Shown: positions 18,601-27,746, counted from the stretch's first letter. The stretch is DNA of 64,000 bases from Contendibacter sp031732755 (GCA_031732755.1 JAVMKI010000045.1:55922-119921), one strand, 5' to 3'. The notes: generated from the sequence alone by a model not told the origin. Made by a program: numbers and translations.

Positions 18601-19194
18601 TGGACATCGGTGGTGGCGGACTGGGTGGAACGGATACTGGCGACTCCGTTGGACGACAGCGGCTTGACGTTGGCGACCGTCGCCTCGGAGAGACGATTGA
18701 ATGAATTGGAATTCACTCATCCGGTGGCCTCGTTGCGCGCCGAGGCACTGCGGCGGGTGCTAGGGCAGCACGGCTACATGGCTGGCCCGTTCCGGGAGCG
18801 GATCGAAAATCTGGAGTTCAGCCCGTTGCGTGGCTACATGAAGGGCTATATGGATCTGGTCTTCGAGGCGGACGGACGGTTCTATCTGGTGGATTACAAA
18901 TCCAACTGGCTCGGCGCGGAACCGGTGGCTTATCGACGGGAACGCCTGGATGAAGTGATGGCCCGCGAATCCTACGGGTTGCAATCCCTGATCTACACCG
19001 TGGCGCTGCATCGCTATCTGCGGCTACGCCTGCCGGATTATGACTACGAGCGATATTTCGGTGGCGTGTTCTATCTATTCCTGCGCGGCATGGACCCGGC
19101 ATGGGGGCCAGATTGCGGTGTGTTCCACGACCGACCCACGGTGGCCCTGGTCACGGCGCTCGATGATTTGATGGCGACCGGCGCCACGGTATGA
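15607..19194 (+). CDS. recB: Exodeoxyribonuclease V beta subunit RecB
   Basis: The 1195-residue protein combines a UvrD-type 3'-5' helicase with a C-terminal nuclease. Walker A is ASAGTGKT (A19-T26). The helicase motif DEFQDTDPIQYEIF and VHKSKGLEYPVVF follow. The nuclease site shows D1083 in GYMDLVFE and D1096-Y1097-K1098 in LVDYKSN, with the same 13-residue spacing as E. coli D1067/D1080. As part of RecBCD it processes double-strand ends and loads RecA at Chi. It overlaps amrA by one base and recD by four (ATGA). recC is not in the window. Confidence 0.95.
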   Translation: MERFDPLYAPLTGLNLIEASAGTGKTYALTALYLRLVMEAAIPVNRILVVTYTNAATKELRDRIRERLGQIRRAFQRGRAEEDDEFSLRMLDVLPDRDLAIRRLNNAARGFDEAAIFTIHGFCQRALGDSAFASGLSFETEVLADPSDLLREIVEDFWRREFYPASPMVAQYFLDKKYSPEKLLADIRPYLGKPYLQVTTPAGDADGAALEQAFLLAYRQARDIWGSHRAEIEDLLLKAPSLNRQKYSLKSLPGWLNDMDSYLVAEIPKLELFPKFEQFTTSKLQKSLKNNQPAPRHPFFDACETLRASCETLADYCRHQIPVKLLAYCDAELVARKRRQQLQSYDDLLLNLREALNDPRRGAALVDTLRHRYAAALIDEFQDTDPIQYEIFRRIYAGANHPVFLVGDPKQAIYSFRGADIFAYLSARHDATREYTLDVNWRSDPRLLTALNAVFGAAKAQPFLFDAIGFQPAIAAEKKRHEPLWIQGRDEPPLQVWWLEPDGAQPLGKGIANERAARATAAEIARLLNLGARGQAGIGDRPLAGGDIAVLVRSHRQGRMIREQLLRLRIPCVQQVDDSVFASLEASQLEGLLAAVLEPGDEGQVRAALADDWFGLSGETLYQLRDDEQAWARWLETFQAYRQQWRDEGFIHFFRAWLNEQAVALRLLAFQDGERRLTNLLHLAELLHVASRAHPGMASLLKWLGDRRRAPANRDEEQQLRLESDENLVRIVTVHKSKGLEYPVVFCPFPWDGKLRTGENDLLLYHDPANPARTVLAVGAAEDDPARRYARHEEMAESLRLFYVALTRAKQRCTLVWGKIKDADSAPAAWLLHRPTVKESGKDWLEATQERFGKMETTAIRAELNAVFAAVKDAVAITPLPRESGQLYQPPVVAEPELRARAFAGPIPESWRVGSFTALTAGHTVEAPDYDLTVVVPVVETEPVADSVHDVFAFPRGARAGTCLHALFERLDFTQRDRERLETLVNRTLAGHGLDAVVWTSVVADWVERILATPLDDSGLTLATVASERRLNELEFTHPVASLRAEALRRVLGQHGYMAGPFRERIENLEFSPLRGYMKGYMDLVFEADGRFYLVDYKSNWLGAEPVAYRRERLDEVMARESYGLQSLIYTVALHRYLRLRLPDYDYERYFGGVFYLFLRGMDPAWGPDCGVFHDRPTVALVTALDDLMATGATV

Positions 19195-21074
19195 ACGATC
19201 CCTTGCCGATGCTGTACGAGCGCGGGTTGCTGACCGACCTCGATTGGCATTTCGCCCGCTTGATGAACCGGTTGGCCGGTGGTGGATCGCCGGAGTTGGC
19301 GCTGGCGGCGGCGTTGGCCAGCCATGCCACCGGCCAGGGCGATATCTGCGTCAACCTGCGGCAATGGGTGCGACGGTGGACCACGCTGGCGGATATTCCT
19401 CCCACCAGCGCGCTACCGCCAACCAGCGAATGGTTGGGAGTTCTGCGCGCCAGTCTCGTGGTCGGTCGACCGGGCGCGCGCCAGCCCTTGATTCTTGACC
19501 GGCGCGGTCGACTCTACCTCCATCGCTATTGGGAGTACGAACATCGGCTGGCCGGGGATTTGCTGCGGCGGGCCGGAGAAGCCCCGGCAACCGTGGACGA
19601 AGCGCGGTTGCGCGCCGATCTCGACCGGCTGTTTCCGCGTCATCCGCAACTGATCGGGCCGGATTGGCAAAAGGTCGCGGCGGCCGTGGCGGCGCTGAAG
19701 CGGGTTTGCGTCATTTCCGGCGGCCCTGGCACTGGCAAGACCAGTACCGTGCTGAAAATTCTGGCGTTGCTGACCGGCCAGAGCGGTGGGCAGCCGTTGC
19801 GCATCGCCTTGGCCGCGCCCACCGGCAAGGCGGCGGCTCGCCTGCAAGAAGCGATTCGCGCGGCCAAACCCACGTTGGGGCTGGAACCGGACCGGTTGGC
19901 GCAAATTCCCGAAGAGGCATCCACTCTGCACCGGCTGCTTGGCGTCCGGCCCGATTCGATATATTTCCGCCACGACCGCGATAACCCGTTGCCGGTGGAT
20001 GTGCTGGTGGTGGATGAAGTGTCCATGGTCGGGCTGGCGCTGATGGCCAAGACCGTGGACGCGCTGCCGCCCGCCGCTCGCTTGATTCTACTAGGCGACA
20101 AGGACCAGTTGGCTTCGGTGGAGGCGGGGGCGGCGCTGGGCGATATTTGCTTTGGCGGTGGCCGATTTTCCCCGGAATTTCGGGTACGACTGATGGCGCT
20201 GACCGGTGAGGCGTTGCCGCGTGGTCGGACCACGCCTTCGCCGCTGGCCGACGCCATCGTGTTGTTGCGACACAGCTATCGATTCGGCGCGGCCAGCGGC
20301 ATCGGCGCACTGGCGCGAGCGGTGAATGGCGGCAAGGCGGCGGAGGCGGTGGAGTTACTGACGGGTGCCCCGCGCGAGGATGTCACCTGGCAAACGTGGA
20401 TCGCTCCCGCCGAGTTACCGGAGCAGTTGGCCGAGCCGGTTGTGGAGGGGTTCGCGCCCTATCTGCGGGCGGCGTGGGAAGGAGCCGAGCCGGCGGTGGT
20501 GTTCGAACGCTTCAACCAGTTTCGGGTATTGACCGCCCTGCGCCAGGGACCATGCGGAATCGAAGCGTTGAATCGGCTGTGCGAGGCGATATTGCGCGAC
20601 CGGGGTCTGATTCAGACTCGTCAGGACTGGTATTTGGGTCGGCCGGTGATGGTCGTTCGCAACGACTATCACCTGCGGCTGTTCAACGGCGACATCGGCA
20701 TCACCCTGCCGGACCCAACGGAGCCAGAGCGGATGCGGGTGTTCTTCCTGGGCAGCGATGGCGCACTGCGGAGTTTCGCCCCGGCGCGCCTGCCGGAACA
20801 CGAGTCTGTTTACGCGATGACGGTGCATAAGAGCCAGGGTTCGGAGTTCGACCGGGTGCGGGTGGTGACGCCGAACGAACCTTCGCCGGTGTTGAGCCGC
20901 GAACTGGTGTACACGGCGCTGACCCGCGCCAAGCAACAGGCGGCGTTTCATGGGTCACCGGAGGTATTCGCCGGCGCGGTCGAACGGCGACTGCGGCGGT
21001 CATCGGGACTACGGGATCGGTTGTGGGTGGAACCGCGAATCGGAGGGAGTTGGTACGTTGATCCGCTTCGGTAA
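19191..21074 (+). CDS. recD: Exodeoxyribonuclease V alpha subunit RecD
   Basis: The 627-residue protein is a 5'-3' superfamily 1B helicase. Walker A is GGPGTGKTSTV (K183), Walker B VLVVDEVSMVGLALM, and motif VI VYTALTRAKQQ. The length and N-terminal domain match gammaproteobacterial RecD (E. coli 608), not RecD2. With RecB and RecC it forms the RecBCD helicase-nuclease, where it is the fast motor before Chi. It starts inside the last codons of recB (ATGA). No clear terminator follows in the 143 bases before the convergent DUF6056 gene. Confidence 0.94.
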   Translation: MNDPLPMLYERGLLTDLDWHFARLMNRLAGGGSPELALAAALASHATGQGDICVNLRQWVRRWTTLADIPPTSALPPTSEWLGVLRASLVVGRPGARQPLILDRRGRLYLHRYWEYEHRLAGDLLRRAGEAPATVDEARLRADLDRLFPRHPQLIGPDWQKVAAAVAALKRVCVISGGPGTGKTSTVLKILALLTGQSGGQPLRIALAAPTGKAAARLQEAIRAAKPTLGLEPDRLAQIPEEASTLHRLLGVRPDSIYFRHDRDNPLPVDVLVVDEVSMVGLALMAKTVDALPPAARLILLGDKDQLASVEAGAALGDICFGGGRFSPEFRVRLMALTGEALPRGRTTPSPLADAIVLLRHSYRFGAASGIGALARAVNGGKAAEAVELLTGAPREDVTWQTWIAPAELPEQLAEPVVEGFAPYLRAAWEGAEPAVVFERFNQFRVLTALRQGPCGIEALNRLCEAILRDRGLIQTRQDWYLGRPVMVVRNDYHLRLFNGDIGITLPDPTEPERMRVFFLGSDGALRSFAPARLPEHESVYAMTVHKSQGSEFDRVRVVTPNEPSPVLSRELVYTALTRAKQQAAFHGSPEVFAGAVERRLRRSSGLRDRLWVEPRIGGSWYVDPLR

Positions 21075-21217
21075 GATGAAGCGGATTACCACGCGCCCAC
21101 TCCACTCGGCGATACGTCATTCCGCCATCCGACGCCGGTAAAACCGTTGTTGTGCGGTGAGTTGCCGAGAATCGCCAAAATCCGCTGTTCCTGCTTGACT
21201 GGCCCGCGCCGCGTCAA

Positions 21218-22657
21218 TCATTTGGCGGGAGAACCGAGTTTGATGGATTTGACCCCGAAATATTCGCTCACACACTGATTCCTGAAGTTTTCAGGATCAG
21301 TTTCGAGATAGGCGGCAAATAAGGTCATCGGCGGTTTTGAGATACTATCCACGATGATTTCCGTCTCACCCCGGTCCTTGGCGGCCTGGATCGTGCTAAA
21401 CCGATCATGTAACTCTTGAGCGTAGCGGTAGCCCCGGTAGGTATCCTTGTAGGCTTCGAAGATATTAGGCGATCCCAATAGACTGATCGTAAGCAGTACG
21501 ATGGCGGGCTGGATGAGGCGAGAGTCATTGAGCGGGAGTTTTCGACCAACCGTAAAATGCGCCAGGATGATAAAGGAAGGATACCAGCCGAGCAGAAAGA
21601 GTAACCAAACGACGCTTTCCGCCCGGTCGGGCAGTGGATATCGGTTAATCAGAAATCCAATCCCATTCAGCAAGAAAATCATGCTCATCCATAAAACTGG
21701 GAAGATGAGGAACGAGCGCTTGAAGTTTCCATTGGAATACAGCCAGGTCTTGGCGGTTGAGGACGTAATGACCAGGATAATCAGCGCCGATGCCCAGACT
21801 CCCAAATTGGAGAGCCAGTACAGGAGCCGTAAGATTACCCATGGTGGATAAAGGAGTGAGGCTAATACAGGCGTAAGTCGCAGTGTGGTGACCTGATCGA
21901 GGGTGGCGTAGCGCTCGTAATTGCCTGGCGCCGATACGCTGACGAGCGCCGCTCCGGTGGCGATCAGCAGCAGTCCAATCCAGAAGAAGCGAGATTCTCG
22001 CCGTGTCCACAGTGCGTGGACAGTGCCGCAGAAGAGAATGACGCCAGTCAATAGGAGGGAGATTTCATTCGCGCCGATGATGATGAAGACCAACAGGCTG
22101 GCCAGGGAGAAGATGAGTATTCGCGTATTGTTGGCGGTCGCGGTCGTTTCACGCCAGACCAATAGTCCCAAGAGAAAAATCAGAAGAATATTTGGGATTT
22201 GATAAGTGAAACTTCCTCCTGGCCAATAGAAGGTCTGGGCGATATTCGGGGTGCCGGAAATAAACAATACGGTACATATCAATCCTATGACGAGTACGAG
22301 AAACTTTGACAGATGGCCTTGGGATATTTTCGTGGTTAGAAAGCAGAATCCAAGCCAGGTCGATATCAGGAAAATCATTGGCGGAAAACGGTAGATTTTA
22401 AAAATATCGCCTGACAGGGAGAATAAGGTGTATGCGAAACTCAGAGTGTAGCGGCCTGCCCAGTGTTCGTACCAGAATGCTTGCGCTCCAAGAAAACCCA
22501 GTTGTTTGGCCTTGGCGGCATAGCAAAAGTCATCGGCGGATGGATAATCGAAGAAAGACAGTGCAATGAAAAGAGTGAGCACCGCCGCTGCCGCGAGACC
22601 CAGAACGGCGAGCAGAATTTTATGCACAGGGAATTGCGGGAGATTTTTTATGGACAC
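21218..22657 (-). CDS. Polytopic membrane protein, DUF6056-like
   Basis: The 479-residue protein has about ten or more hydrophobic segments. Near the N-terminus it has the pattern DYPSADDFCYAA, then EHWAGRYTLSFAYTLFS, typical of DUF6056 membrane proteins found among cell-surface polysaccharide genes. These resemble GT-C glycosyltransferases in layout but no activity is established. The only usable start is a GTG at 22657, with a weak ribosome-binding site. It is the last gene of the arn-containing operon, 39 bases after arnD. Base composition is richer in A+T than the neighbouring arn genes. Confidence 0.65.
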   Translation of the reverse strand: MSIKNLPQFPVHKILLAVLGLAAAAVLTLFIALSFFDYPSADDFCYAAKAKQLGFLGAQAFWYEHWAGRYTLSFAYTLFSLSGDIFKIYRFPPMIFLISTWLGFCFLTTKISQGHLSKFLVLVIGLICTVLFISGTPNIAQTFYWPGGSFTYQIPNILLIFLLGLLVWRETTATANNTRILIFSLASLLVFIIIGANEISLLLTGVILFCGTVHALWTRRESRFFWIGLLLIATGAALVSVSAPGNYERYATLDQVTTLRLTPVLASLLYPPWVILRLLYWLSNLGVWASALIILVITSSTAKTWLYSNGNFKRSFLIFPVLWMSMIFLLNGIGFLINRYPLPDRAESVVWLLFLLGWYPSFIILAHFTVGRKLPLNDSRLIQPAIVLLTISLLGSPNIFEAYKDTYRGYRYAQELHDRFSTIQAAKDRGETEIIVDSISKPPMTLFAAYLETDPENFRNQCVSEYFGVKSIKLGSPAK

Positions 22658-22696
22658 GGTTAGATCTGTCTTGTGGCGGGGCGGAATGCGCCAGGA

Positions 22697-23608
22697 CTAA
22701 GCCGCTGATCCTTGGACCCACAATGTGCCCGCGCGACCAGGGACGGCTCCGTAAATCGCTTCATGTCGTGGCAAGGCGTCCAGCACCGTTGCATTGGCCA
22801 AGGTTCGCAGCGCGCCAAGGCGATACCCCTGGTCGCGCCAGCCTGCCAGCAACCGATTCAGAATAGGCAGGAATTTCATGCCTTCCAGTTCGGCATGCAG
22901 AGTGAAGACGTGACCGGTCGCTGGTGCGGGCGCCGTCAGCGCCAGCAGGTGATCGGCGACGTTGGCTGGCGTGATTCCATCCAGACCAATCAGTTCATCC
23001 AGAGTCGGCAGCGTGGTCGGGAATTGCGGGCAGTGGATCACCGCGCCGTCCACCACCGGTAGGAAGGGATGGGTTCCGCGCGCGTCGGAGCAGCAGGTAA
23101 ATCCCCATTCGCTGATGAGTCGCAACGCATGAACGTTCGTCTGCCAACCCGCCGCGCCATGCACGGTCGCCGCCACGCCGAAAATCTCGGCATAACGATC
23201 CACCGCCTGACGCAACTGGTGAATGGTCCATTCGCGGTCGGCCCCAGCGACATGATCCTGCCAATAGACGTGGTCCCAGCCATGGATACCGGTCTCGAAC
23301 CCAGCGGCGCGGATTTGCCGCATCACGGGACCAGCCCGTCGGCCAATGTCCGGCCCTGGCAACAACGTTCCGTGGAGCAGGGTCTTCAACCCGTAGTGCT
23401 CGATGACCGAGGTGCGTTTGACCTTGCCGAGAAAACCGCGCCGAAACACCCGTCGAATCGCCCAGCCGGTGTGGTCGGGGCCAAGGCTGAACAGAAAAGT
23501 CGCATCCGTCTGGTGACGTTGAAATAAATCGACCAGTCGCGGCGTTCCTTCCAGCGTTCCCCGTAGGGTGTCGACGTCAACCTTGAGGGCGAGCAGGGGT
23601 TCGGTCAT
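22697..23608 (-). CDS. arnD: 4-deoxy-4-formamido-L-arabinose-phosphoundecaprenol deformylase (ArnD-like polysaccharide deacetylase)
   Basis: This 303-residue NodB-fold deacetylase has the metal/catalytic aspartates in LALKVDVDTLRGT and the histidine block FETGIHGWDHVYWQDHV. It also has the family stretch RRGFLGKVKRTSVIEHYGLK. ArnD removes the formyl group from undecaprenyl-phosphate-L-Ara4FN so that Ara4N can be flipped and attached to lipid A. The ATG at 23608 was chosen because it begins MTEPLLALKVDVD. The longer frame upstream reads back into the previous gene. It follows the arnA decarboxylase gene by 13 bases. Confidence 0.9.
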   Translation of the reverse strand: MTEPLLALKVDVDTLRGTLEGTPRLVDLFQRHQTDATFLFSLGPDHTGWAIRRVFRRGFLGKVKRTSVIEHYGLKTLLHGTLLPGPDIGRRAGPVMRQIRAAGFETGIHGWDHVYWQDHVAGADREWTIHQLRQAVDRYAEIFGVAATVHGAAGWQTNVHALRLISEWGFTCCSDARGTHPFLPVVDGAVIHCPQFPTTLPTLDELIGLDGITPANVADHLLALTAPAPATGHVFTLHAELEGMKFLPILNRLLAGWRDQGYRLGALRTLANATVLDALPRHEAIYGAVPGRAGTLWVQGSAA

Positions 23609-23621
23609 CCCGGTTCCCGGT

Positions 23622-24665
23622 TCAATCGACGAGGGTGCCAGCGTCGGCGATGTGGGCGCGGTAGGCCTCGAAGATGCGCCGCAGCGCATCGTCCATGGTC
23701 ACCGTCGGCTCCCAGGCAAGATCGGCGCGCGTGTTCTCGATCTTCGGCACCCGCTGTTGCACGTCCTGATAGCCTTGGCCGTAATAGTCCGCCGAGGTGG
23801 TTTCGATCAATTGCACCTTGGCGGCGCTGTCTCGATATTCCGGGTATTCCGTCGCCAGCTCCAGCATCCGGGTCGCCAGCTCGCGGACGGACAGGTTGTT
23901 GTGTGGGTTACCGATGTTGTAAATCTGGCCGCTGGCGACGCCCTGCTCGTTGGCAATGATCTTGAGCAGCGCGTTGATCCCATCATCGATGTAGGTGAAC
24001 GACCGCCGCTGGGCGCCGCCATCCACCAGCTTGATCGGCTCGCCGCGCGCAATCTGGCCCAGGAACTGGGTAATGACCCGCGAGCTGCCTTCCTTCGGCG
24101 TGTTGATCGAATCGAGACCGGCGCCGATCCAGTTGAACGGACGAAATAATGTAAAGTCCAGTCCCTGCTCCATCCCGTAAGCCCAGATCACCCGGTCCAT
24201 CATCTGCTTGGCGCAGGCGTAGATCCAGCGCGGCTTGTTGATCGGCCCGTAGACCAGTGGCGAGGTTTCGGGATCGAACTCCGCGTCCGCGCACATGCCG
24301 TAAACCTCGGAGGTGGAAGGAAACACCAGCCGCTTTCGGTATTTGACGCAAGACCGCACGATGGGCAGATTGGCTTCGAAGTCGAGTTCGAACACCCGCA
24401 ACGGCTCGCGCACGTAGGTGGCGGGCGTGGCGATGGCCACCAGCGGCAGCGCCACGTCGCACTTCTTCACGTGGTATTCGATCCACTCACGGTTGATGGT
24501 GATGTCACCCTCGAAAAAGTGGAAGCGCGGATGACCGATCAGATCGCGGACGCGGTCGTCCTGCATGTCCATGCCATGGATTTCCCAGGCGGTATCCGCC
24601 AGGATGCGCTGGGACAGGTGATGACCGATGAAGCCGTTGACGCCAAGAATGAGGATCTTTTTCAC
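23622..24665 (-). CDS. arnA: UDP-glucuronate oxidative decarboxylase, stand-alone ArnA C-terminal domain
   Basis: The 347-residue SDR-type protein starts with a Rossmann motif (LGVNGFIGHHL). It contains FPSTSEVYGM, the YACAKQ active-site pair and GGAQRRSFTYIDDGI, all as in the dehydrogenase half of E. coli ArnA. It converts UDP-glucuronate to UDP-4-keto-pentose. In enterobacteria this domain is fused behind a formyltransferase, whereas here it is a separate gene placed just after the formyltransferase gene. The start is GTG at 24665 (VKKILILG) with no obvious Shine-Dalgarno sequence. The frame is open further upstream but reads non-protein-like sequence. Confidence 0.88.
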   Translation of the reverse strand: MKKILILGVNGFIGHHLSQRILADTAWEIHGMDMQDDRVRDLIGHPRFHFFEGDITINREWIEYHVKKCDVALPLVAIATPATYVREPLRVFELDFEANLPIVRSCVKYRKRLVFPSTSEVYGMCADAEFDPETSPLVYGPINKPRWIYACAKQMMDRVIWAYGMEQGLDFTLFRPFNWIGAGLDSINTPKEGSSRVITQFLGQIARGEPIKLVDGGAQRRSFTYIDDGINALLKIIANEQGVASGQIYNIGNPHNNLSVRELATRMLELATEYPEYRDSAAKVQLIETTSADYYGQGYQDVQQRVPKIENTRADLAWEPTVTMDDALRRIFEAYRAHIADAGTLVD

Positions 24666-24727
24666 GGGATTGGCGATTTCAGAGGTTTGCGGAAAATACG
24701 TTTGAGGGATGGTGCCGGCCTGCGATT

Positions 24728-25654
24728 TCAGACGCCGAGCCGCCATGGACCGGGGCCGAGCCGTTCGATCAGCGTTAGCGGAGTCACGGGTTCGCCGACC
24801 AGTTCCAGCGCGAACACCTGCAATGCGCCGCCGCCACCACAGCGAGCGATCAGCCGGCCGTCGGTCAGTTCGAGGAATGCTTCGGGAATCCGGATCGCAT
24901 TCGCCTCGATCAGGCGGGTGCGCAAAATCCGCGCCGGTTGGCCAGCCACGGTGGTGAATGCTCCCGGATAAGGGGGAGCGACCGCGCGCACCAGATTGTG
25001 AACACCCACCGCCGACCCGGTCCAATCGATGCGCCCGTCCTCGGGCTTGCGACCGGAGAAATAACTGCCCTGACGCAGATTCTGCGCGATGCGCGGCGCG
25101 TTACCAGCGATCAGGGCCGGCAGCGCGCGATACAGCGTCATTTCAGCGGCGACGGTCACCTTGTCGAGCACTTCGCGCGCCGTGTCGTCGGGCAGAATCG
25201 GCACGGCGGTCTGGGCCACGATGTCGCCGGCGTCCGGTTTCGCCACCATGTAATGCAGTGTCGCGCCGGTTTCGGTCTCGCCGTGGATGATCGCCCAGTT
25301 GATCGGAACCCGGCCGCGGTATTTCGGCAGCAGTGAGCCGTGCAGATTCAACGCGCCGCGCGGCGCGATGGCCAGCAGTTCGGGCATCAACATGCGCCGG
25401 TAATAGAACGAGAACAGAAAATCGGGAGCCAGGTCGCGCAGCCGTTGCAGTTCCTCCGGGGCGTTGGGGTTTTCCGGCGCGATGGTCGGAATGCCGTAAT
25501 CGGTGGTGATGGCGGCGACGCTGTCGAACCAGATCCGTTCGTGGGGATCGTCGGTATGCGTCACGACCAGCGCCACGTTGATCCCGTGAGCCAGCAAGAC
25601 CTTGAGGCAACGCACTCCGACATTGTGATAGGCGAACACGACGGCGCGGGGCAT
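24728..25654 (-). CDS. UDP-L-Ara4N formyltransferase, stand-alone ArnA N-terminal domain
   Basis: The 308-residue protein is a formyl-tetrahydrofolate-dependent transferase. The catalytic block ALNLHGSLLPKYRGRVPINW supplies the Asn and His, and KPDAGDIVAQ the Asp, as in ArnA and Fmt. In this context the substrate is UDP-L-Ara4N. The ATG at 25654 has AAGGAG upstream and the stop of arnC lies within that ribosome-binding site. It is one half of the split ArnA, encoded upstream of the decarboxylase half with a 62-base gap. Confidence 0.88.
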   Translation of the reverse strand: MPRAVVFAYHNVGVRCLKVLLAHGINVALVVTHTDDPHERIWFDSVAAITTDYGIPTIAPENPNAPEELQRLRDLAPDFLFSFYYRRMLMPELLAIAPRGALNLHGSLLPKYRGRVPINWAIIHGETETGATLHYMVAKPDAGDIVAQTAVPILPDDTAREVLDKVTVAAEMTLYRALPALIAGNAPRIAQNLRQGSYFSGRKPEDGRIDWTGSAVGVHNLVRAVAPPYPGAFTTVAGQPARILRTRLIEANAIRIPEAFLELTDGRLIARCGGGGALQVFALELVGEPVTPLTLIERLGPGPWRLGV

Positions 25655-25658
25655 GGGT

Positions 25659-26606
25659 TCAATCTCCTTCGGTGCGCTGTTCCAGAATCGCCTGAATGGT
25701 GAAACGCGGGCGCTCGCGCACTTGTTGGTAGATGCGGCCAACGTACTCGCCCAGCAGGCCGATGCCGAACAGCAGGATGCCCATCAGCAGGAAGTCAAGA
25801 CCGAACAGAGTGAACAGCCCCTCCGCTTCCGGGCCAACGATCAGCCGGCGGATCGCCAAGTACGCCACGAACGCCGCCGAAGCCAGCGACAGGCCAATCC
25901 CAACCAGCGAGAACAGTTGCAAGGGTACCAATGAGAAGCCGGTCACCAGATCGAAGTTTAGCCGGATCAGCTTGTACAGTGGATATTTCGATTCGCCGGC
26001 GGCGCGCTCGGCGTGGGCGACGGTGACTTCGGTCGGGTTGGCGGCGAACGTGTAGGCCAGCGCCGGAATGTAGGTGCTCACCTCGCGCGTTGCCGCGATG
26101 GCTTTGACGATGGATCGGCTATAGGCGCGTAACATGCAACCCTGGTCGGTCATCTTGATGTGGGTGATTTGCTCGCGCAGCCGGTTCATCAGCCGCGAGG
26201 CGACATGCCGCCACAGGCTGTCCCGGCGCTCTTCCCGGACGCCGCCAACGTAATCGTGCCCGCGATCCATCGCCGCCAGCAGCTTGCCGATTTCCTCGGG
26301 AGGATTCTGCAAATCGGCGTCCAACGTCACCACGCGCTCGCCCCGGCAATGTTCGAACCCCGCCATGATGGCCAGGTGCTGGCCGTGGTTAGCGTTGAAC
26401 AGGATGACCCGCGTCACGTCGGGGCGGGCCAGGAATTGGTCTTTCAGCAGCGCCGCCGAGCGGTCGCGGCTGCCGTCGTTGACGAACAGCAGTTCGTAGG
26501 ATACGCCCAGCGCGTCCAGCGCCGGGTAGAGCCGCGCGAACAGCGCCGACAGTGTTTCCTGTTCGTTGTAGACGGGGATGATGACGGAGAGTTGGGGATC
26601 GTTCAT
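25659..26606 (-). CDS. arnC: Undecaprenyl-phosphate 4-deoxy-4-formamido-L-arabinose transferase
   Basis: The 315-residue GT2 enzyme begins LSVIIPVYNEQETL and has the DXD-type motif VVTLDADLQNPPEE. It ends with two membrane helices (about residues 225-295), matching ArnC. It transfers Ara4FN from UDP to undecaprenyl phosphate at the cytoplasmic face. The ATG at 26606 overlaps the arnB stop (ATGA). GtrB- and DPM-type transferases are relatives, but neighbouring arnA, arnB, arnD and arnT decide the call. Confidence 0.9.
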   Translation of the reverse strand: MNDPQLSVIIPVYNEQETLSALFARLYPALDALGVSYELLFVNDGSRDRSAALLKDQFLARPDVTRVILFNANHGQHLAIMAGFEHCRGERVVTLDADLQNPPEEIGKLLAAMDRGHDYVGGVREERRDSLWRHVASRLMNRLREQITHIKMTDQGCMLRAYSRSIVKAIAATREVSTYIPALAYTFAANPTEVTVAHAERAAGESKYPLYKLIRLNFDLVTGFSLVPLQLFSLVGIGLSLASAAFVAYLAIRRLIVGPEAEGLFTLFGLDFLLMGILLFGIGLLGEYVGRIYQQVRERPRFTIQAILEQRTEGD

Positions 26607-27736
26607 CGCAACACCTCGCCGACCGCCGCGCACACCCGCTCCACATCGGCGCGGGTCATGGTCGGGAACAGTGGCAGCGTCACCGTTTCGCGAGCGATCC
26701 GCTCGGTATTTGGTAGTTCGCCTTCGCGGTGGCCCTGTTGGCGGAACAGCGTGGTCAAATGCGCCGCCTCGTAGGATACGCCGGTGCCGATACCGCGCGC
26801 TTCCAGCGCGGCGCGGAATTGCTGACGGTCCATCGTCATCCGCTCCAGCGGCAGCAGTGGCGCGAACAGATTCCAACTGTGGCCGGCCTCGTCGCCCGGA
26901 TAGCCGGGATGCGGCAGCAGGCAGGGCGGCTCGGCGGGAAACAGTCGAAAGTAGTCCGCCACGAGTTCGCGGCGGTGGGCGTTGAACTCCTCCAGTCGCG
27001 CCAGTTGGCCGAGACCGATGCGGGCGTTGACATCGGGCAGGTTGAACTTGCCGCCAGGGAAAGCCACGTCGCGCGTGCCGTCGGGCAGACGGGTAATGCC
27101 GTGAAAGCGCAGGACCTCGACCTCGCGCGCCTCGGCCTCGTCGTTCAGAACCAGCGCTCCGCCTTCGATGCTGGTCATGTTCTTGTTGGGATGGAAGCTG
27201 AACACGGTCAGATCGCCGAAACCGCCGATCCGCCGCCCGCGCCAACTGGAGCCGATGGCCAGCGCCGCGTCCTCGATGACCCGCAGCCCGTGCCGCTTCG
27301 CAAGCGCGTACAGCCGTTCCATGTCCACTGGCAATCCCGCGAAGTGGGTGGGCATGATGGCTTTCGTGCGCGGTGTGATGGCCCGCTCCACCAGGTCGAA
27401 ATCGAGATTGCGGCTGACCAGTTCCACATCCACGAATACTGGCGTCGCGCCGACCTTGGCAATCATGTTGGGCGCGGCGAAGAAAGTCTGCGACGGGGTA
27501 ATCACCTCGTCGCCGGGGCCGATGCCACACAGTTGCAGGGCGACTTCCAGCGCGGCGGTGGCCGAATTCAACGTCCGCGCGGGTCGGTCGCCGAAGTAAT
27601 CGGACAACGCCGCCTCGAATTTCTTGACCTGCGGGCCGGTGGTGATCCAGCCAGAACGCAGCACCTCGGCCACGCCAGCAATGGTCTCTTCGTCCAGCGT
27701 CGGGCGGGCGAACGGGAGATAGGAAGGGGATGCCAT
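26603..27736 (-). CDS. arnB: UDP-4-amino-4-deoxy-L-arabinose aminotransferase
   Basis: This 377-residue DegT/DnrJ/EryC1 family PLP enzyme has the cofactor lysine in FSFHPNKNMTSIEGG. The conserved entry is LPFARPTLDEETIAGVAEVL and the substrate loop is GITRLPDGTRDV. ArnB aminates UDP-4-keto-arabinose using glutamate. The start at 27736 gives MASPSYLPF as in characterised homologues. The Shine-Dalgarno is weak. It lies 10 bases after the arnE-like gene and overlaps arnC by four bases. Confidence 0.9.
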   Translation of the reverse strand: MASPSYLPFARPTLDEETIAGVAEVLRSGWITTGPQVKKFEAALSDYFGDRPARTLNSATAALEVALQLCGIGPGDEVITPSQTFFAAPNMIAKVGATPVFVDVELVSRNLDFDLVERAITPRTKAIMPTHFAGLPVDMERLYALAKRHGLRVIEDAALAIGSSWRGRRIGGFGDLTVFSFHPNKNMTSIEGGALVLNDEAEAREVEVLRFHGITRLPDGTRDVAFPGGKFNLPDVNARIGLGQLARLEEFNAHRRELVADYFRLFPAEPPCLLPHPGYPGDEAGHSWNLFAPLLPLERMTMDRQQFRAALEARGIGTGVSYEAAHLTTLFRQQGHREGELPNTERIARETVTLPLFPTMTRADVERVCAAVGEVLR

Positions 27737-27746
27737 CAGAGAATTC

